Shown piece by piece: positions 1-9,078 of a DNA stretch of 64,000 nucleotides. Positions within the stretch are counted from its first letter, which is position 1, and each line of letters begins with the position of its first letter. Location of the stretch: positions 434,001 through 498,000 of the forward strand of contig QKMZ01000001.1 in assembly GCA_003242885.1 (NCBI GenBank), read 5' to 3'. The notes under the pieces were generated by a model, which saw nothing but the letters and a program-made list of their open reading frames with translations, did not search any database and had not been told where the DNA came from. This DNA comes from Candidatus Melainabacteria bacterium (GTDB lineage: Bacteria > Cyanobacteriota > Vampirovibrionia > Obscuribacterales > Obscuribacteraceae). The position numbers and the translations under genes are program-made.

Positions 1-370
1 CAACGCTGTTTGACAACGTGGAATCCAAATCAAAATTCAGTTGCGGTGCCATTCAAGGTCACAAAGACATTATTATGACCGATGATGCTCGGCTAAGAAA
101 CCCATCGTTACTAAATTGCATGCTTTTCAAGGGGTGTCCGCTTGTTGGTTCTATCACCGAGAAAGCAGTCCAAGCCTAGTATTGCGACGATTTCCAAAGT
201 TTCGAGCTATGACACACTGCACCAAAATTCTAGTAATTCTGTAGGACTGCGAGGATGTTCCACAGATCTTGTGACAGCAGGAACAGAAAAATGTTTCTGA
301 CTTGCCGACATTTCAGAAGCGAAATAATAATGTGGTTGACTGTTGGTTCTGTACGGAAGTGCTTTGACGC
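1..370. other. No gene recognised; 3' flank of the YfhO-like gene
   Basis: I see no convincing coding region here. The short open frames on both strands lack a good ribosome-binding site and a recognisable product. On the minus strand, just after the stop of the neighbouring gene, a 6-bp stem (TTCTGA/TCAGAA, roughly 290-316) is followed by a short T-rich stretch. This could be a weak terminator but is not strong enough to call. Confidence 0.4.
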
Positions 371-3322
371 TCAAGCGGTTGGCTGGGGCTGCTCTCCTGC
401 TTTTTTCTTCCTTGTAAAGACCATAATGAGGAGGAGCATGGACAGCGTACCGATAGAAAGCCCTGACCCAAGATAGAAGCTTAAGGGGCGATAAGAAAAC
501 TCCACGGTATGTTTTCCAGCCGTTACTGCAACGCCGCGCATCACATAATTCGTACACACGATTGGTGCTTTCTTCCCGTCAACTGTTGCTTCCCAGCCAG
601 GGTAAAAATAGTCGGTGAAGACGAGAAGGGAGTCGGCAGATGCATCGCAGTTGATGCGCACTCTGTTAGGAGAGAGCCGTTCTACCTGTGGAGGTGTTCC
701 GGTGAAGGAGCCTTCAGTTAATTTGTTGGAGGCGAGCTTTTCAAAAATCTGTTTTTGACCATCGTCCAGAACATCCATTTTTTGAAATATTCTGCAGAAA
801 TCGGAATCACAAGGCTGCCAGGTTTTATCGTCTATCTCCACTATGGCTGTTCGGCGTGAAGGAAAATTGGCAGACAGAAGTTTTTTCAAGGCTTCCTCAC
901 CGCTATGAGCAGGCGTGATTTGTCCCACTAAATATGCCTGTGGCAGTGCGGTGGTGTTTCGATAAATGCGAATATGATCTTTGCCAATTTCGTGGAGCAA
1001 TTGAAAGCGTTTTCCATTGACCCGAGCTGACGTTGTATTCGTTCTTGCGATCGTTGTAGGAACAGTCCAGGTGCCAAGGCTATAAACATCGCTGTTCACC
1101 TTTTGACCATCTTTGAGCGTCGAAAGAAATGCAACTTTAGTAGAGTCGAATACTTTTACTGCTACCTGAAATTGTTGATTGGGCTTTAGCGATTCAGGCA
1201 GCGGTGCAGTGAAGTTGAAGCGCGGCCTGAAAAGCCCTCTAATTGGAGTGGTGCCACCAAACCAAATAGGGTTTCCTTTCGTGTCCGAGATGATTGGAAT
1301 AAAACTGTATCTGTCAAAAGGTTTTGCATTCCCTCGAGGAATTTTCGCTTTGCCTTCTGCGGTTGTGAGCTTTGGTCGCTTTTTGTCTTCGTATTGTTTC
1401 AGCACGGAGCGCCCGTTGACATGCCAATCCAAAATTCCGATGACTTCTCGATTTTCAAAATCGATCGAGACTTCAGATGTATTCAACAAAATGCCGTCTT
1501 CAAAATTCACTGGAGCCGATTGCTTGATGGTTGTGTCTTTTTCCAGCTCTTCATCCGAGGAAATAGCAGGTGATAAGCCAATTACGTAAGCAACGCTGAA
1601 CAAGTCAAGCAACTTTGATTGCTCTCTATCTTCAGGCAAGATATTGAAGAAATCCACATGCAATCGCGCCTTTCTCATGAGGTCGTAAAAGCGCTTGTGA
1701 AAAGCTGCGTTATGCTGGGCTAGGCTACGGATTCCATAGACAGCATTGCTGTTCGCTGCTAATACTGAAAAACCTAAAGGTGCTACACGCTCACCAGTCT
1801 CCTGCAAAATTTTGTGCGCGGGTGTCAGCGCAAATTCGAAATTCGGACGCACGGGCAGAGCGTTGCGGCTTACTAAAAGCTCGCTCAAAAGACACAAGCT
1901 GAGAGCTGCTACCGATAGCTGCGTTGCGGAAATTTTTGCGATTCGGTAAATAACGATGCCGGCAACGAACGCTAATGAAATTAAAAGATCCGTTAGCCAA
2001 ATATTCAACTGCAACCTAGGTATCGGAGGTTCGCCTGTAAATGAGAGCGCGCTGAGATCTGCGTGGAACAGATTCAAACCTTGCGGCAAGCTCAATGCAA
2101 TCGCCAGCACCACTAACATCGCAATTAAACAATTTTTTGATTTCAAGGCGTTGTTGCGAAGTGCGTCGATTCCGAAGCCCAACCCAAGTGCTATGAGTAC
2201 CATTAAGGAAAAAGAGTAGTAAGCACCCGGTATCAGCTGTAGTGGCGTCTTGCTGGAAATCCAACCCATGGGGCCAATAGAGCACATAACCGGATAGATA
2301 AGAGCGATGGCGCCGGCAATGCAGTAATAGATTTTTTGCCGCTCGTCTTTCAAGAAAAATGCTGCGGCGAGCAGCGGCAAGGCCAAGATGCCGAGCCAGG
2401 GAGATAGCGGACCCAAGCCTGGATGCATTAGAAAATACGGCAGGCTCATCCAGGGAAGAACGTCTTGTTCTAGATTGAATTTGTAGCAAGCGCTGGCTTT
2501 CATGAATTCAATCGCGGGAAATAATATTGGCGCTGCAAAACATGCGCTCACAATGCCTATGCCGGCGACGCCCAAAAGTGAATTGCGAACCGTAGGAATG
2601 CGTGATTCGCTGGAGTGATAGACAAAGACTGATAACAGGACATAAAGCAGGCTGGCGGCAAGTATGCCTCCGAAAGCAATCAACGGATGTCCTGTGAAAA
2701 TTATCAGCGCCGTGACTGCGGCTGCGATTGTCAGTCTGGGCAAACTGTTTTTCTCAGCCGCACGAATGAATGCAGCAAACAGATAGGGACAGAGCGTGTA
2801 GGTTGGACCAGCCATCAGTTCTAAGTACGTCAACTGATATGGCGATAAGGCAAAAACAAGGGCCACGAATATTGAGCTCAGCACGCTGAGGCGAAGAAGT
2901 CTTGATACCAAGAAACAGCCGATAGCGCCGAAAGCTACTTGAAGGAGAAGGACCTGGTTGTAGAACGCGATAGTCGGACAAAGGCTAGCCAAAATCCGCC
3001 ATGGCGAAAAAATGCAGGATTGCGGGTCTCCGATGAGAGGAAAGCCGAGCCCGACATATGGGCTCCACAAGGGCAAAATGCCGTCGCGCCAGTATTGCCC
3101 GATAGTGACAAAGTTGGGTGCTTTGAGCAAATACAGCGAAGTGTCCCAAGCGAAATAAGCTGATTGGTCACGGAATTGGCTGTACAAGAGATCTCTGCTT
3201 GCCAGCAGATATGTTTTGGATATGGGCAAGTGAAGAATGAATGTCTTGTAGAAGAAAGCCAACAAGAACAACGCAATGCCGAAAACGGCAAGCAATTCCT
3301 TATGCCGGCGAATAAAACTCAT
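371..3322 (-). CDS. YfhO family polytopic membrane protein (GT-C-like)
   Basis: This 983-residue integral membrane protein has a first membrane segment at about residues 12-32, then a conserved loop rich in aromatic residues and the GLGFPLIGDPQ stretch typical of YfhO proteins, then about ten further hydrophobic segments up to about residue 500. A long soluble part follows, ending in a beta-rich domain with FTDYFYPGWEATVDG, the most recognisable YfhO signature, and a final membrane helix before a KKK tail. YfhO proteins are GT-C-like; Bacillus subtilis YfhO is linked to glycosylation of lipoteichoic acid. By inference this one glycosylates an envelope polymer, protein or lipid from a lipid-linked donor on the outer face of the inner membrane. 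The start is the ATG before SFIRRHKELL. It stands alone on the minus strand. The substrate cannot be read from sequence. Confidence 0.85.
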   Translation of the reverse strand: MSFIRRHKELLAVFGIALFLLAFFYKTFILHLPISKTYLLASRDLLYSQFRDQSAYFAWDTSLYLLKAPNFVTIGQYWRDGILPLWSPYVGLGFPLIGDPQSCIFSPWRILASLCPTIAFYNQVLLLQVAFGAIGCFLVSRLLRLSVLSSIFVALVFALSPYQLTYLELMAGPTYTLCPYLFAAFIRAAEKNSLPRLTIAAAVTALIIFTGHPLIAFGGILAASLLYVLLSVFVYHSSESRIPTVRNSLLGVAGIGIVSACFAAPILFPAIEFMKASACYKFNLEQDVLPWMSLPYFLMHPGLGPLSPWLGILALPLLAAAFFLKDERQKIYYCIAGAIALIYPVMCSIGPMGWISSKTPLQLIPGAYYSFSLMVLIALGLGFGIDALRNNALKSKNCLIAMLVVLAIALSLPQGLNLFHADLSALSFTGEPPIPRLQLNIWLTDLLISLAFVAGIVIYRIAKISATQLSVAALSLCLLSELLVSRNALPVRPNFEFALTPAHKILQETGERVAPLGFSVLAANSNAVYGIRSLAQHNAAFHKRFYDLMRKARLHVDFFNILPEDREQSKLLDLFSVAYVIGLSPAISSDEELEKDTTIKQSAPVNFEDGILLNTSEVSIDFENREVIGILDWHVNGRSVLKQYEDKKRPKLTTAEGKAKIPRGNAKPFDRYSFIPIISDTKGNPIWFGGTTPIRGLFRPRFNFTAPLPESLKPNQQFQVAVKVFDSTKVAFLSTLKDGQKVNSDVYSLGTWTVPTTIARTNTTSARVNGKRFQLLHEIGKDHIRIYRNTTALPQAYLVGQITPAHSGEEALKKLLSANFPSRRTAIVEIDDKTWQPCDSDFCRIFQKMDVLDDGQKQIFEKLASNKLTEGSFTGTPPQVERLSPNRVRINCDASADSLLVFTDYFYPGWEATVDGKKAPIVCTNYVMRGVAVTAGKHTVEFSYRPLSFYLGSGLSIGTLSMLLLIMVFTRKKKAGEQPQPTA

Positions 3323-4040
3323 AAGAGACGAACCAAAATACTGACCTAGTTAAGCAGTAAAGCAAAATAGCTATGGTTCTACATGAACTTATAGATAGAT
3401 GTGCCGGCTTGTAGCAGGGTCGGCTTGCACTTATTGCCAAGGGTGAGGTGGTACTACTGTCCGTAGTGAGTAGTGAGTAACGCGTGAAACGCTCAAAAAT
3501 TGCCCATTTTCGAAGAATCGCAGATGAATTTTCTGGTTCTAACCTGGCTTTTGCTCGTAACGAGCCGGTTGCAAAATTCAAAGTGTATATAGTGCATATC
3601 CCGCGCCCGGTAAGGGTTTCGAGAGCCGGGATGTCAAGGTTCCCATTTCTTTCTTAGACAGGTTGGCTAATAACTGACGTCGTTTTTTGGACAGGTTGCA
3701 CATTGTCCTGAATGCGCCATCGGGTGTACATTTAGAGAAGATAGCGGAAGTGAACCGGCATCCAGTGCGCATATAAATGCGTCCGCATGCGCGTTCGTAC
3801 GTCTATCTAACGGTGACACGGACCATCCTCGTTAGGGAGCAGTCCTTTTATGCGTAAGCTACGTAAAATCAAAACACCATTCAGTTAGCGTAGCCTGTTG
3901 GCGTGGGGCGGCATTACTGCGCCCAGACCTGGATTTACAACAAACAAAGGAGAGAGAGCTCTAAGAGGCTTTCTCCGGAGTTACACACACCAAATACGGT
4001 AGCAAGCACAGCTTGTGACCGAGTTTCAGGAAGGTTTTTT
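3323..4040. other. Long intergenic region with probable 5' leader of the aminotransferase gene
   Basis: 718 bases separate two divergent genes. The left half contains a short tandem repeat of GTAGTGA (about 3463-3477) and two copies of GACAGGTTG (about 3657 and 3690) but nothing I can name. The right half looks like a structured leader for the gene at 4041: a mini reading frame at 3850-3888, an inverted repeat GCTACG (3858-3863) / CGTAGC (3889-3894), and a GGGCG/CGCCC hairpin at about 3906-3924. No known riboswitch class was recognised. Confidence 0.4.
3850..3888 (+). CDS. Possible 12-residue leader peptide MRKLRKIKTPFS
   Basis: A 13-codon frame starts with ATG about 10 bases after GGGAG and ends with TAG, 152 bases before the aminotransferase start. 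The product would be very basic. Its 5' part contains one arm of the GCTACG/CGTAGC inverted repeat and the other arm lies directly after the stop, so translation could affect folding. The ribosome-binding site is the only direct support and the frame is short enough to arise by chance. Confidence 0.25.
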   Translation: MRKLRKIKTPFS

Positions 4041-5645
4041 ATGGCTCTGTATCAGAAAGACACTACCGTTAAGCGATTTCCGGTTGTCGATCGTGGCCCC
4101 AGTCACTACGAAGAGATTGCCGGACGTGCGCTCGAAAATTCCATCAATCACTTGAACCCATACTTCGCCAATAAGCTTTGCGGCTCTGAAGGCGCAGTCG
4201 AATTCAGAGATGGCGGCGTTTACACCTACGACACACACGGCAAGCGTTACCTCGACTGCCTCGGCGGCTATGGTATCTTCAACGTCGGTCACCGTCACCC
4301 CAAAGTGATTGCGGCTGTTAAAGCGCAACTCGACCAAGTCTGCCTGCACAGTCAAGACCTGCTCAATCCGTGGGCCGGACACCTCGCAAGCCAATTGGCG
4401 GCGATTGCTCCCGGCGATATTCAGTACGCATTTTTCTGCAACAGCGGTACTGAGGCAGTTGAAGGCGCGTTGAAACTTGCTCGACTCTATACAGGCAAGA
4501 CTGAGATCATCTCGACCAAGAACGCCTACCACGGCGTCAGCATGGGCGCTCTCTCGGCAACGGGCCGCGATTGTTTCCGTAAACCGTTCGAGCCGTTGCT
4601 CAATGGTTTCACCCATGTTCCGTTCGGTGATATCAAGGCTCTGGAGAAAGCAATCACCAAGAACACAGCGGCTGTAATCCTTGAGCCAATTCAAGGTGAA
4701 GGCGGCATCAACGTTCCTTCTGAAGGTTACTTGCGCAAGGTTCGCCAATTGACCAAAAAGAAAGGCGTGCTGCTGATTCTTGACGAAGTTCAGACCGGTC
4801 TTGGAAGAACAGGCCGCATGTTCGCTTGCGATCATGAAGGCGTTGTTCCAGACATTATCTGCCTGGCAAAGGCTCTTGGCGGCGGCGTTATGCCGATCGG
4901 CGCTTTCATGGCATCTGCCAAAGTCTGGAAAGTTTTGGAACCGAACCCGAGCATTCACAACTCCACGTTTGGTGGCAACCCGCTGGCATGTACAGCGGCT
5001 TCTGCCACTATCGAAGTCTTGATGGAAGAACACCTTCCCGCACGCGCCGCTGTTATGGGCAACCACTTCATGCGTCGCTTGCAAGAGCTGAAGAAGAAAT
5101 ATCCGAAGCACATCAATGAGGCTCGTGGTCGCGGTCTGCTTATCGGCCTGGAATTCTCTACACAAGCATTGCGTGTTGATGTTCAAACCGAACTGTTCCA
5201 CCGCGGAGTATTGGTGGCTGCCACGATGAACTCGAACCGCACCATCCGTATCGAGCCGCCTCTGATCATCACTGAATCACAAATCAATTTCATGATCGAT
5301 ACTCTTGAGTCGATCCTTTCAGAGATCACTGAAATTCCGCAGGACGAGCCGGAAGTTGTAGTCAAGCCCGTTAAGAAACTGGTCAAAAAGCTGGTCAAGA
5401 AATCAGTCAAAAAGGCTGTTCGCAAACCCGCTAAGAAATCAGCGAAAAAACCGGTAAAGGCAAAAACGTCTTCCAAGGCAAAAGCTAAAACAACTGCTAA
5501 AGCCAAGAAGTCGAGCACAAAAGCGAAAGCAAAAGCCAGCACAAAAGCCAAAGGTTCAAACAAATCCAAGGCAAAGACCAAAGTAGCTGCCAAAGCAAAA
5601 TCTGCGCCCAAAGCGAAAGCGAAAAAGGCAAAGAAAGCTAAGTAA
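4041..5645 (+). CDS. Class III PLP aminotransferase with histone H1-like Lys/Ala tail
   Basis: The protein has 534 residues if it starts at the ATG after AGGAAGG; a longer frame upstream has no such site. Residues about 1-435 form a complete fold-type I class III aminotransferase. Visible are the Ser-Gly-Thr-Glu loop for the cofactor phosphate (FFCNSGTEAVEGALKLAR), the EPIQGEGG stretch, the Asp of LDEVQTGLGRTG that contacts the pyridine nitrogen, and the ALGGG region. Here the usual lysine of the PLP-binding motif is in LAKALGGG, and STFGGNPLA follows. The closest familiar families are putrescine and ornithine/acetylornithine aminotransferases; the CNSGTEAVEGALK pattern favours the putrescine type. 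Residues about 441-534 are an abrupt, low-complexity tail of Lys, Ala, Ser, Pro and Val (KKPVKAK, KAKAKTTAKAKK) like histone H1 C-termini. It is in frame with no frameshift. Function of the tail (DNA, RNA or polyanion binding) is inference. Confidence 0.85.
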   Translation: MALYQKDTTVKRFPVVDRGPSHYEEIAGRALENSINHLNPYFANKLCGSEGAVEFRDGGVYTYDTHGKRYLDCLGGYGIFNVGHRHPKVIAAVKAQLDQVCLHSQDLLNPWAGHLASQLAAIAPGDIQYAFFCNSGTEAVEGALKLARLYTGKTEIISTKNAYHGVSMGALSATGRDCFRKPFEPLLNGFTHVPFGDIKALEKAITKNTAAVILEPIQGEGGINVPSEGYLRKVRQLTKKKGVLLILDEVQTGLGRTGRMFACDHEGVVPDIICLAKALGGGVMPIGAFMASAKVWKVLEPNPSIHNSTFGGNPLACTAASATIEVLMEEHLPARAAVMGNHFMRRLQELKKKYPKHINEARGRGLLIGLEFSTQALRVDVQTELFHRGVLVAATMNSNRTIRIEPPLIITESQINFMIDTLESILSEITEIPQDEPEVVVKPVKKLVKKLVKKSVKKAVRKPAKKSAKKPVKAKTSSKAKAKTTAKAKKSSTKAKAKASTKAKGSNKSKAKTKVAAKAKSAPKAKAKKAKKAK

Positions 5646-5681
5646 TCGACTCAAGAATCAGAAGGGCAGAAAGGACAAAAT

Positions 5682-5882
5682 ATGATTATTGCCAATAGTT
5701 CCAGCGTGCTCCGGTCTCAAATAGCGAGACTGCAAGAGCTTGGGAAGCATGAAGAAGCGATGACTGTGCTCCAGCGTTTCTTGGAGCTGGAGCGTGAAGC
5801 ACATGCAACAAATATCGCGGAAAATGACGCCGAGCCGAAAAGCACGATCATCGCTTTTCCGCGGCTAAGACCGGTTTCCTGA
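5682..5882 (+). CDS. Small hypothetical protein, 66 residues
   Basis: The ATG follows AGAAAGGA by a normal distance and lies 36 bases after the aminotransferase stop, so the two are probably co-transcribed. The first 40 residues are predicted to be helical (LRSQIARLQELGKHEEAMTVLQRFLELE), resembling one TPR-like helical hairpin; the rest is polar. A good terminator follows directly, supporting the end of a transcript. I do not recognise the family. Confidence 0.65.
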   Translation: MIIANSSSVLRSQIARLQELGKHEEAMTVLQRFLELEREAHATNIAENDAEPKSTIIAFPRLRPVS

Positions 5883-5905
5883 CCACCTGAAACATCACAC
5901 CTACA

Positions 5906-5936
5906 AAACGGCCGGCGAGCAATTGCCGGTCTTTTG
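5906..5936 (+). terminator. Rho-independent terminator
   Basis: GGCCGGC (5910-5916) pairs with GCCGGTC (5925-5931), with one G-T pair, an 8-base loop and a TTTT run after it. It lies 24 bases past the stop of the small gene at 5682-5882. Confidence 0.8.
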
Positions 5937-6081
5937 CTATTTGCTCAATGAACGCTGTCTCACGCGCACGAAGACGAACATGATCATTTGATGCATAATT
6001 GTTGCCCTCGAGACAATTTCATTTCTCAAGGTAAGTGGTGCGAAATCGGCGTTTAAGTGTTGCTACGAGAGGAAAGATTAG

Positions 6082-7395
6082 TTGAAAAGCAAAATTTTGA
6101 ACAATGGAATGCTGTTGGTTTCGTTTGTTTTACTTACTTCATGTAATTCATCATCGCCGCTTCTCAACAAAGCTAATGGTTCTGCTTACTGCGCTATACC
6201 GACTCGCTGGGGGACTGTGGATGAAAGTTATCCACCGGAAGTGCGCTTGAAAAAGCAAACCATTGAGCACATCGAACAGTTTTGGAGTGATTTCAAACGA
6301 GACCAGACAACGCTTAGCTTGGCATTGGACAACCTGCACAGTGAGAGTGGGAAGGCGAACTCAGACATTCTTGTGAGCTGGATGAAAGAACACCTTGATG
6401 CCATTGATCCCGTCATTGAATACGAGTTTGGTCCGACGCGTGAAAAGGAAGGAAAAAAACTCGATTTTTCCGCAGCTGGTCACGATGAAGTGATTCAGAT
6501 TTGCAATCTTCTAGTTTCTAAAGCGCCAAAACTTCCGAACTGGCAATTCTCTGCATATAGGCAACCACTGCCGCCTGCCAGCGTTGCAAACGGTTTTAAA
6601 AGCCGAACAGGACGGGAGCCGCTTCAATTTGAAACATCGGTGAGTGTTTCACCACAGAACAAGTTGGATGTTATGTTCACTTCTCCAGAGTTCGAGAACG
6701 ACGCAGAGGATAACATCGAAGCGTGCCGCATCATCAGCGATTTGAGCGTCGGAGAAGAAAACGACGACATTTGGCTTGGAACCATTACGCCGAAGAAGGG
6801 TGCGTTGATGGGTCAGTTCAATTGCGCGAACAACGCAGCACAGTATGCCAAGGCGTTTGACGAAAAGAAGAAAGAGATTCTTGATTCACTGCCAAGCGCA
6901 CCGTATTTCAAACAGGATTTGAGCAAGACTGAGGATGTTCACTTTTCTGGCAAAAAGCGCTTGTCTATGAAAACCTCGCTGAAAAGGCTTGCAGAGGCAC
7001 TAGGAGCAGGCGGACGTTTTCACGATGTGCAATTTTCGAAAAACGGTGAAAAATTCGCTTACCTTAAAGTCTCAAAAGCAAAAGACCTCCAATCTTTAGA
7101 CAAGGTTGAGGCGCTCGGAAAAGAGCTAGATAGAGAACTACGCAAGGCGCAGGTAGGCTGTACGTTTGGAGTAGGTATAGAATCTCCTGACGCGATCTAC
7201 ATTGATGTTGTATTGAAGGATCTAGATAAAGCCGTTCCAATTTTGAGATCGTTTTCCGAATCGCACAAATTTGATCACGAGAGTACGCTGCGTTTTTACG
7301 ACTGTGTATGGCGCAATGAATGGGTTGCGATGTTCGATGATACTAAGAAGCCGCAGGATCTCCGCAAACCCTGGTATCTCGTTGAGGAGAATTAG
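6082..7395 (+). CDS. Putative lipoprotein, unknown function
   Basis: This 437-residue protein begins with a TTG codon preceded by GAGAGGAAAG; the next in-frame ATG is at residue 10. The N-terminus is a typical lipoprotein signal: basic MKSK, a hydrophobic stretch, then LLTSC with the lipidated Cys at about residue 21. The apolipoprotein N-acyltransferase at 25365-27011 could complete its acylation. The mature part is soluble, charged and without a motif that I can name; the region at about 285-420 (KKRLSMKTSLKRLAEALG, then alternating strands and helices) could be a separate domain. It is flanked by a terminator and by a promoter, so probably monocistronic. Confidence 0.7.
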   Translation: MKSKILNNGMLLVSFVLLTSCNSSSPLLNKANGSAYCAIPTRWGTVDESYPPEVRLKKQTIEHIEQFWSDFKRDQTTLSLALDNLHSESGKANSDILVSWMKEHLDAIDPVIEYEFGPTREKEGKKLDFSAAGHDEVIQICNLLVSKAPKLPNWQFSAYRQPLPPASVANGFKSRTGREPLQFETSVSVSPQNKLDVMFTSPEFENDAEDNIEACRIISDLSVGEENDDIWLGTITPKKGALMGQFNCANNAAQYAKAFDEKKKEILDSLPSAPYFKQDLSKTEDVHFSGKKRLSMKTSLKRLAEALGAGGRFHDVQFSKNGEKFAYLKVSKAKDLQSLDKVEALGKELDRELRKAQVGCTFGVGIESPDAIYIDVVLKDLDKAVPILRSFSESHKFDHESTLRFYDCVWRNEWVAMFDDTKKPQDLRKPWYLVEEN

Positions 7396-7487
7396 GCATA
7401 AAGCGCAACGAGCTTAGGGGGGGGGCACGTTTCTTTGCTTTTGTCTTCAGTCTTTGATACTGCAATAAAGCGTGAAATCCTATCTGC

Positions 7488-7515
7488 TTGACGGAAAGTT
7501 TCATTGGTATAAAAT
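7488..7515 (+). promoter_or_regulatory. Sigma-70 type promoter of the PAS-kinase operon
   Basis: TTGACG (7488-7493) and TAAAAT (7510-7515) are separated by 16 bases, 60 bases before the kinase start. Both boxes match the consensus in five of six positions. Confidence 0.6.
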
Positions 7516-7575
7516 GGGTAAGTTGTGGGCACGGAAACCCGGTATCTCGTTTACTGTTTGTGAGTAAACATTCGG

Positions 7576-9078
7576 ATGTCCTTTGGTGGAAATCCCGAGA
7601 GCGACTCGCTCTCGTTGGGTGAAGAGCAGCTTCGCCAAATTATTGACGCGGCACCAAGCGGAATGATCATGGTTAATCATTCCGGCAAAATTGTGCTGGT
7701 AAATTCACAAATTGAGCAATTGTTCGGTTACGAACGAGCAGAGCTTGTCGGTAAGTCAATCGAAGTTTTAGTTCCGACAAGCGCTCGTCTTCGTCACCCG
7801 CAGTATCGTGAGCAGTATTTCGACGACCCCAAAACCCGGGCTATGGGTGTAGGTCGCGACCTCTATGGATTGCGAAAGGATGGAACAGAAATTCCAGTCG
7901 AGATAGGACTCAATCCTTTGATGACTGACGGTAGTCGCTTTGTTCTTGCGTCGGTTGTTGATATTACGGAGCGAAAACGCGCAGAAGAGCGCCTGAGAAT
8001 CACGATCGAGGCGGCGCCCAGTGGAATGATTATGGTCAATGAACAAGGAAATATTGTCCTTGTTAACACCCAAGTCGAGCGATTATTTGGCTATTCAAGA
8101 GAAGAGTTGCTAGGGCAATCGATAGAAAAGTTAGTACCGTCGAAGGTTCGTGATAAGCACCCGGAACACAGAGCGTCCTTTTTCAAAAATCCTCAAGCTC
8201 GTTCAATGGGCGTCGGCAGGGACTTGTTCGGCTTGCGGAAAGATGGCTCCGAAATTCCTGTCGAAATAGGCCTAAATCCGCTGCAGACGGAAGGGGAAAG
8301 ATTCGTTCTCGCTTCAATAGTAGATATTACCGAGCGTAAGAAGGCGGAGGCTCTACTGCAAGAGAAAATCTTGGAGTTGGAGCGTTCTAACGAAGAACTT
8401 CAGCAGTTTGCATATGTTTGCTCGCACGATTTGCAAGAACCCCTGCGCGTAATTTCCAACTATACGCAATTGCTCGCAAAGCGCTACATGGGCAAAACGC
8501 TGGATGAGGATGCTCACGAGTTTATTGACTTCACTCTGGATGCAACCAAAAGAATGCATCAGTTGATCAACGACTTACTGCTCTACAGTCGCGTCGAGAC
8601 GCGTGGGAAGGGATTTGTAGAGGTCGATGTTAATGAGATTGTTCGAATAGCAGAGTCCAATCTCAGTTTGGCAATTGAAGAAGCGAATGCCACCGTTTCT
8701 GTAGGTGAATTGCCGACAGTAAAAGGCGACAATTCACAGTTGGTTCAACTCTTTCAAAACCTCATTGGCAATGCGCTGAAATTTCGCTCGGAAAAACCGC
8801 CGGAGGTTCATGTTTGTGCAGCCTCAGAAGGTGACATGTGGCGATTCACTGTGTCTGACAATGGTATTGGTTTTGACATGAAGCACGCTGAGCGAATTTT
8901 CGTGATCTTCCAACGACTCCATTTGCGAGAAGCTTATGAAGGAAGCGGAATTGGTCTAGCCGTGTGCAAAAAAATTGTGGAACGACATGGCGGTCGATTG
9001 TGGGTGGAATCGCAAACGGGAAAAGGTTCATCGTTTCACTTTACGCTTCCAATACGAGGAGCTAAGTATCACATATGA
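7576..9078 (+). CDS. Sensor histidine kinase with two near-identical PAS domains
   Basis: 500 residues with no membrane segment, so a cytoplasmic sensor. Two PAS domains lie at about residues 15-135 and 138-258. They are clearly an internal duplication: both contain AAPSGMIMVN, the MGVGRDL...GLRKDG block, EIPVEIGLNPL and a C-cap VDITERK. A short coiled coil leads to a HisKA domain with the phospho-acceptor His284 in CSHDLQEPLR, a form common in cyanobacterial and phytochrome-like kinases. The HATPase domain follows (NLIGNALKF, DNGIGFD, GSGIGLAVCKK). The start ATG at 7576 has no strong ribosome site. The next gene overlaps it by four bases (ATGA), so the kinase and regulator are translated together. 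Ligand of the PAS domains is unknown. Confidence 0.9.
   Translation: MSFGGNPESDSLSLGEEQLRQIIDAAPSGMIMVNHSGKIVLVNSQIEQLFGYERAELVGKSIEVLVPTSARLRHPQYREQYFDDPKTRAMGVGRDLYGLRKDGTEIPVEIGLNPLMTDGSRFVLASVVDITERKRAEERLRITIEAAPSGMIMVNEQGNIVLVNTQVERLFGYSREELLGQSIEKLVPSKVRDKHPEHRASFFKNPQARSMGVGRDLFGLRKDGSEIPVEIGLNPLQTEGERFVLASIVDITERKKAEALLQEKILELERSNEELQQFAYVCSHDLQEPLRVISNYTQLLAKRYMGKTLDEDAHEFIDFTLDATKRMHQLINDLLLYSRVETRGKGFVEVDVNEIVRIAESNLSLAIEEANATVSVGELPTVKGDNSQLVQLFQNLIGNALKFRSEKPPEVHVCAASEGDMWRFTVSDNGIGFDMKHAERIFVIFQRLHLREAYEGSGIGLAVCKKIVERHGGRLWVESQTGKGSSFHFTLPIRGAKYHI

Noticed and set aside
3463..3480. Short tandem GTAGTGA repeat as a possible CRISPR or repeat array
   Set aside because: It has only about two and a half units with no spacers and is too small to mean anything.
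4026..5201. A 391-codon open frame on the minus strand opposite the aminotransferase
   Set aside because: It is the complement of a strongly coding gene with clear motifs. The protein has no family features or ribosome site, so it is a by-product of codon bias.
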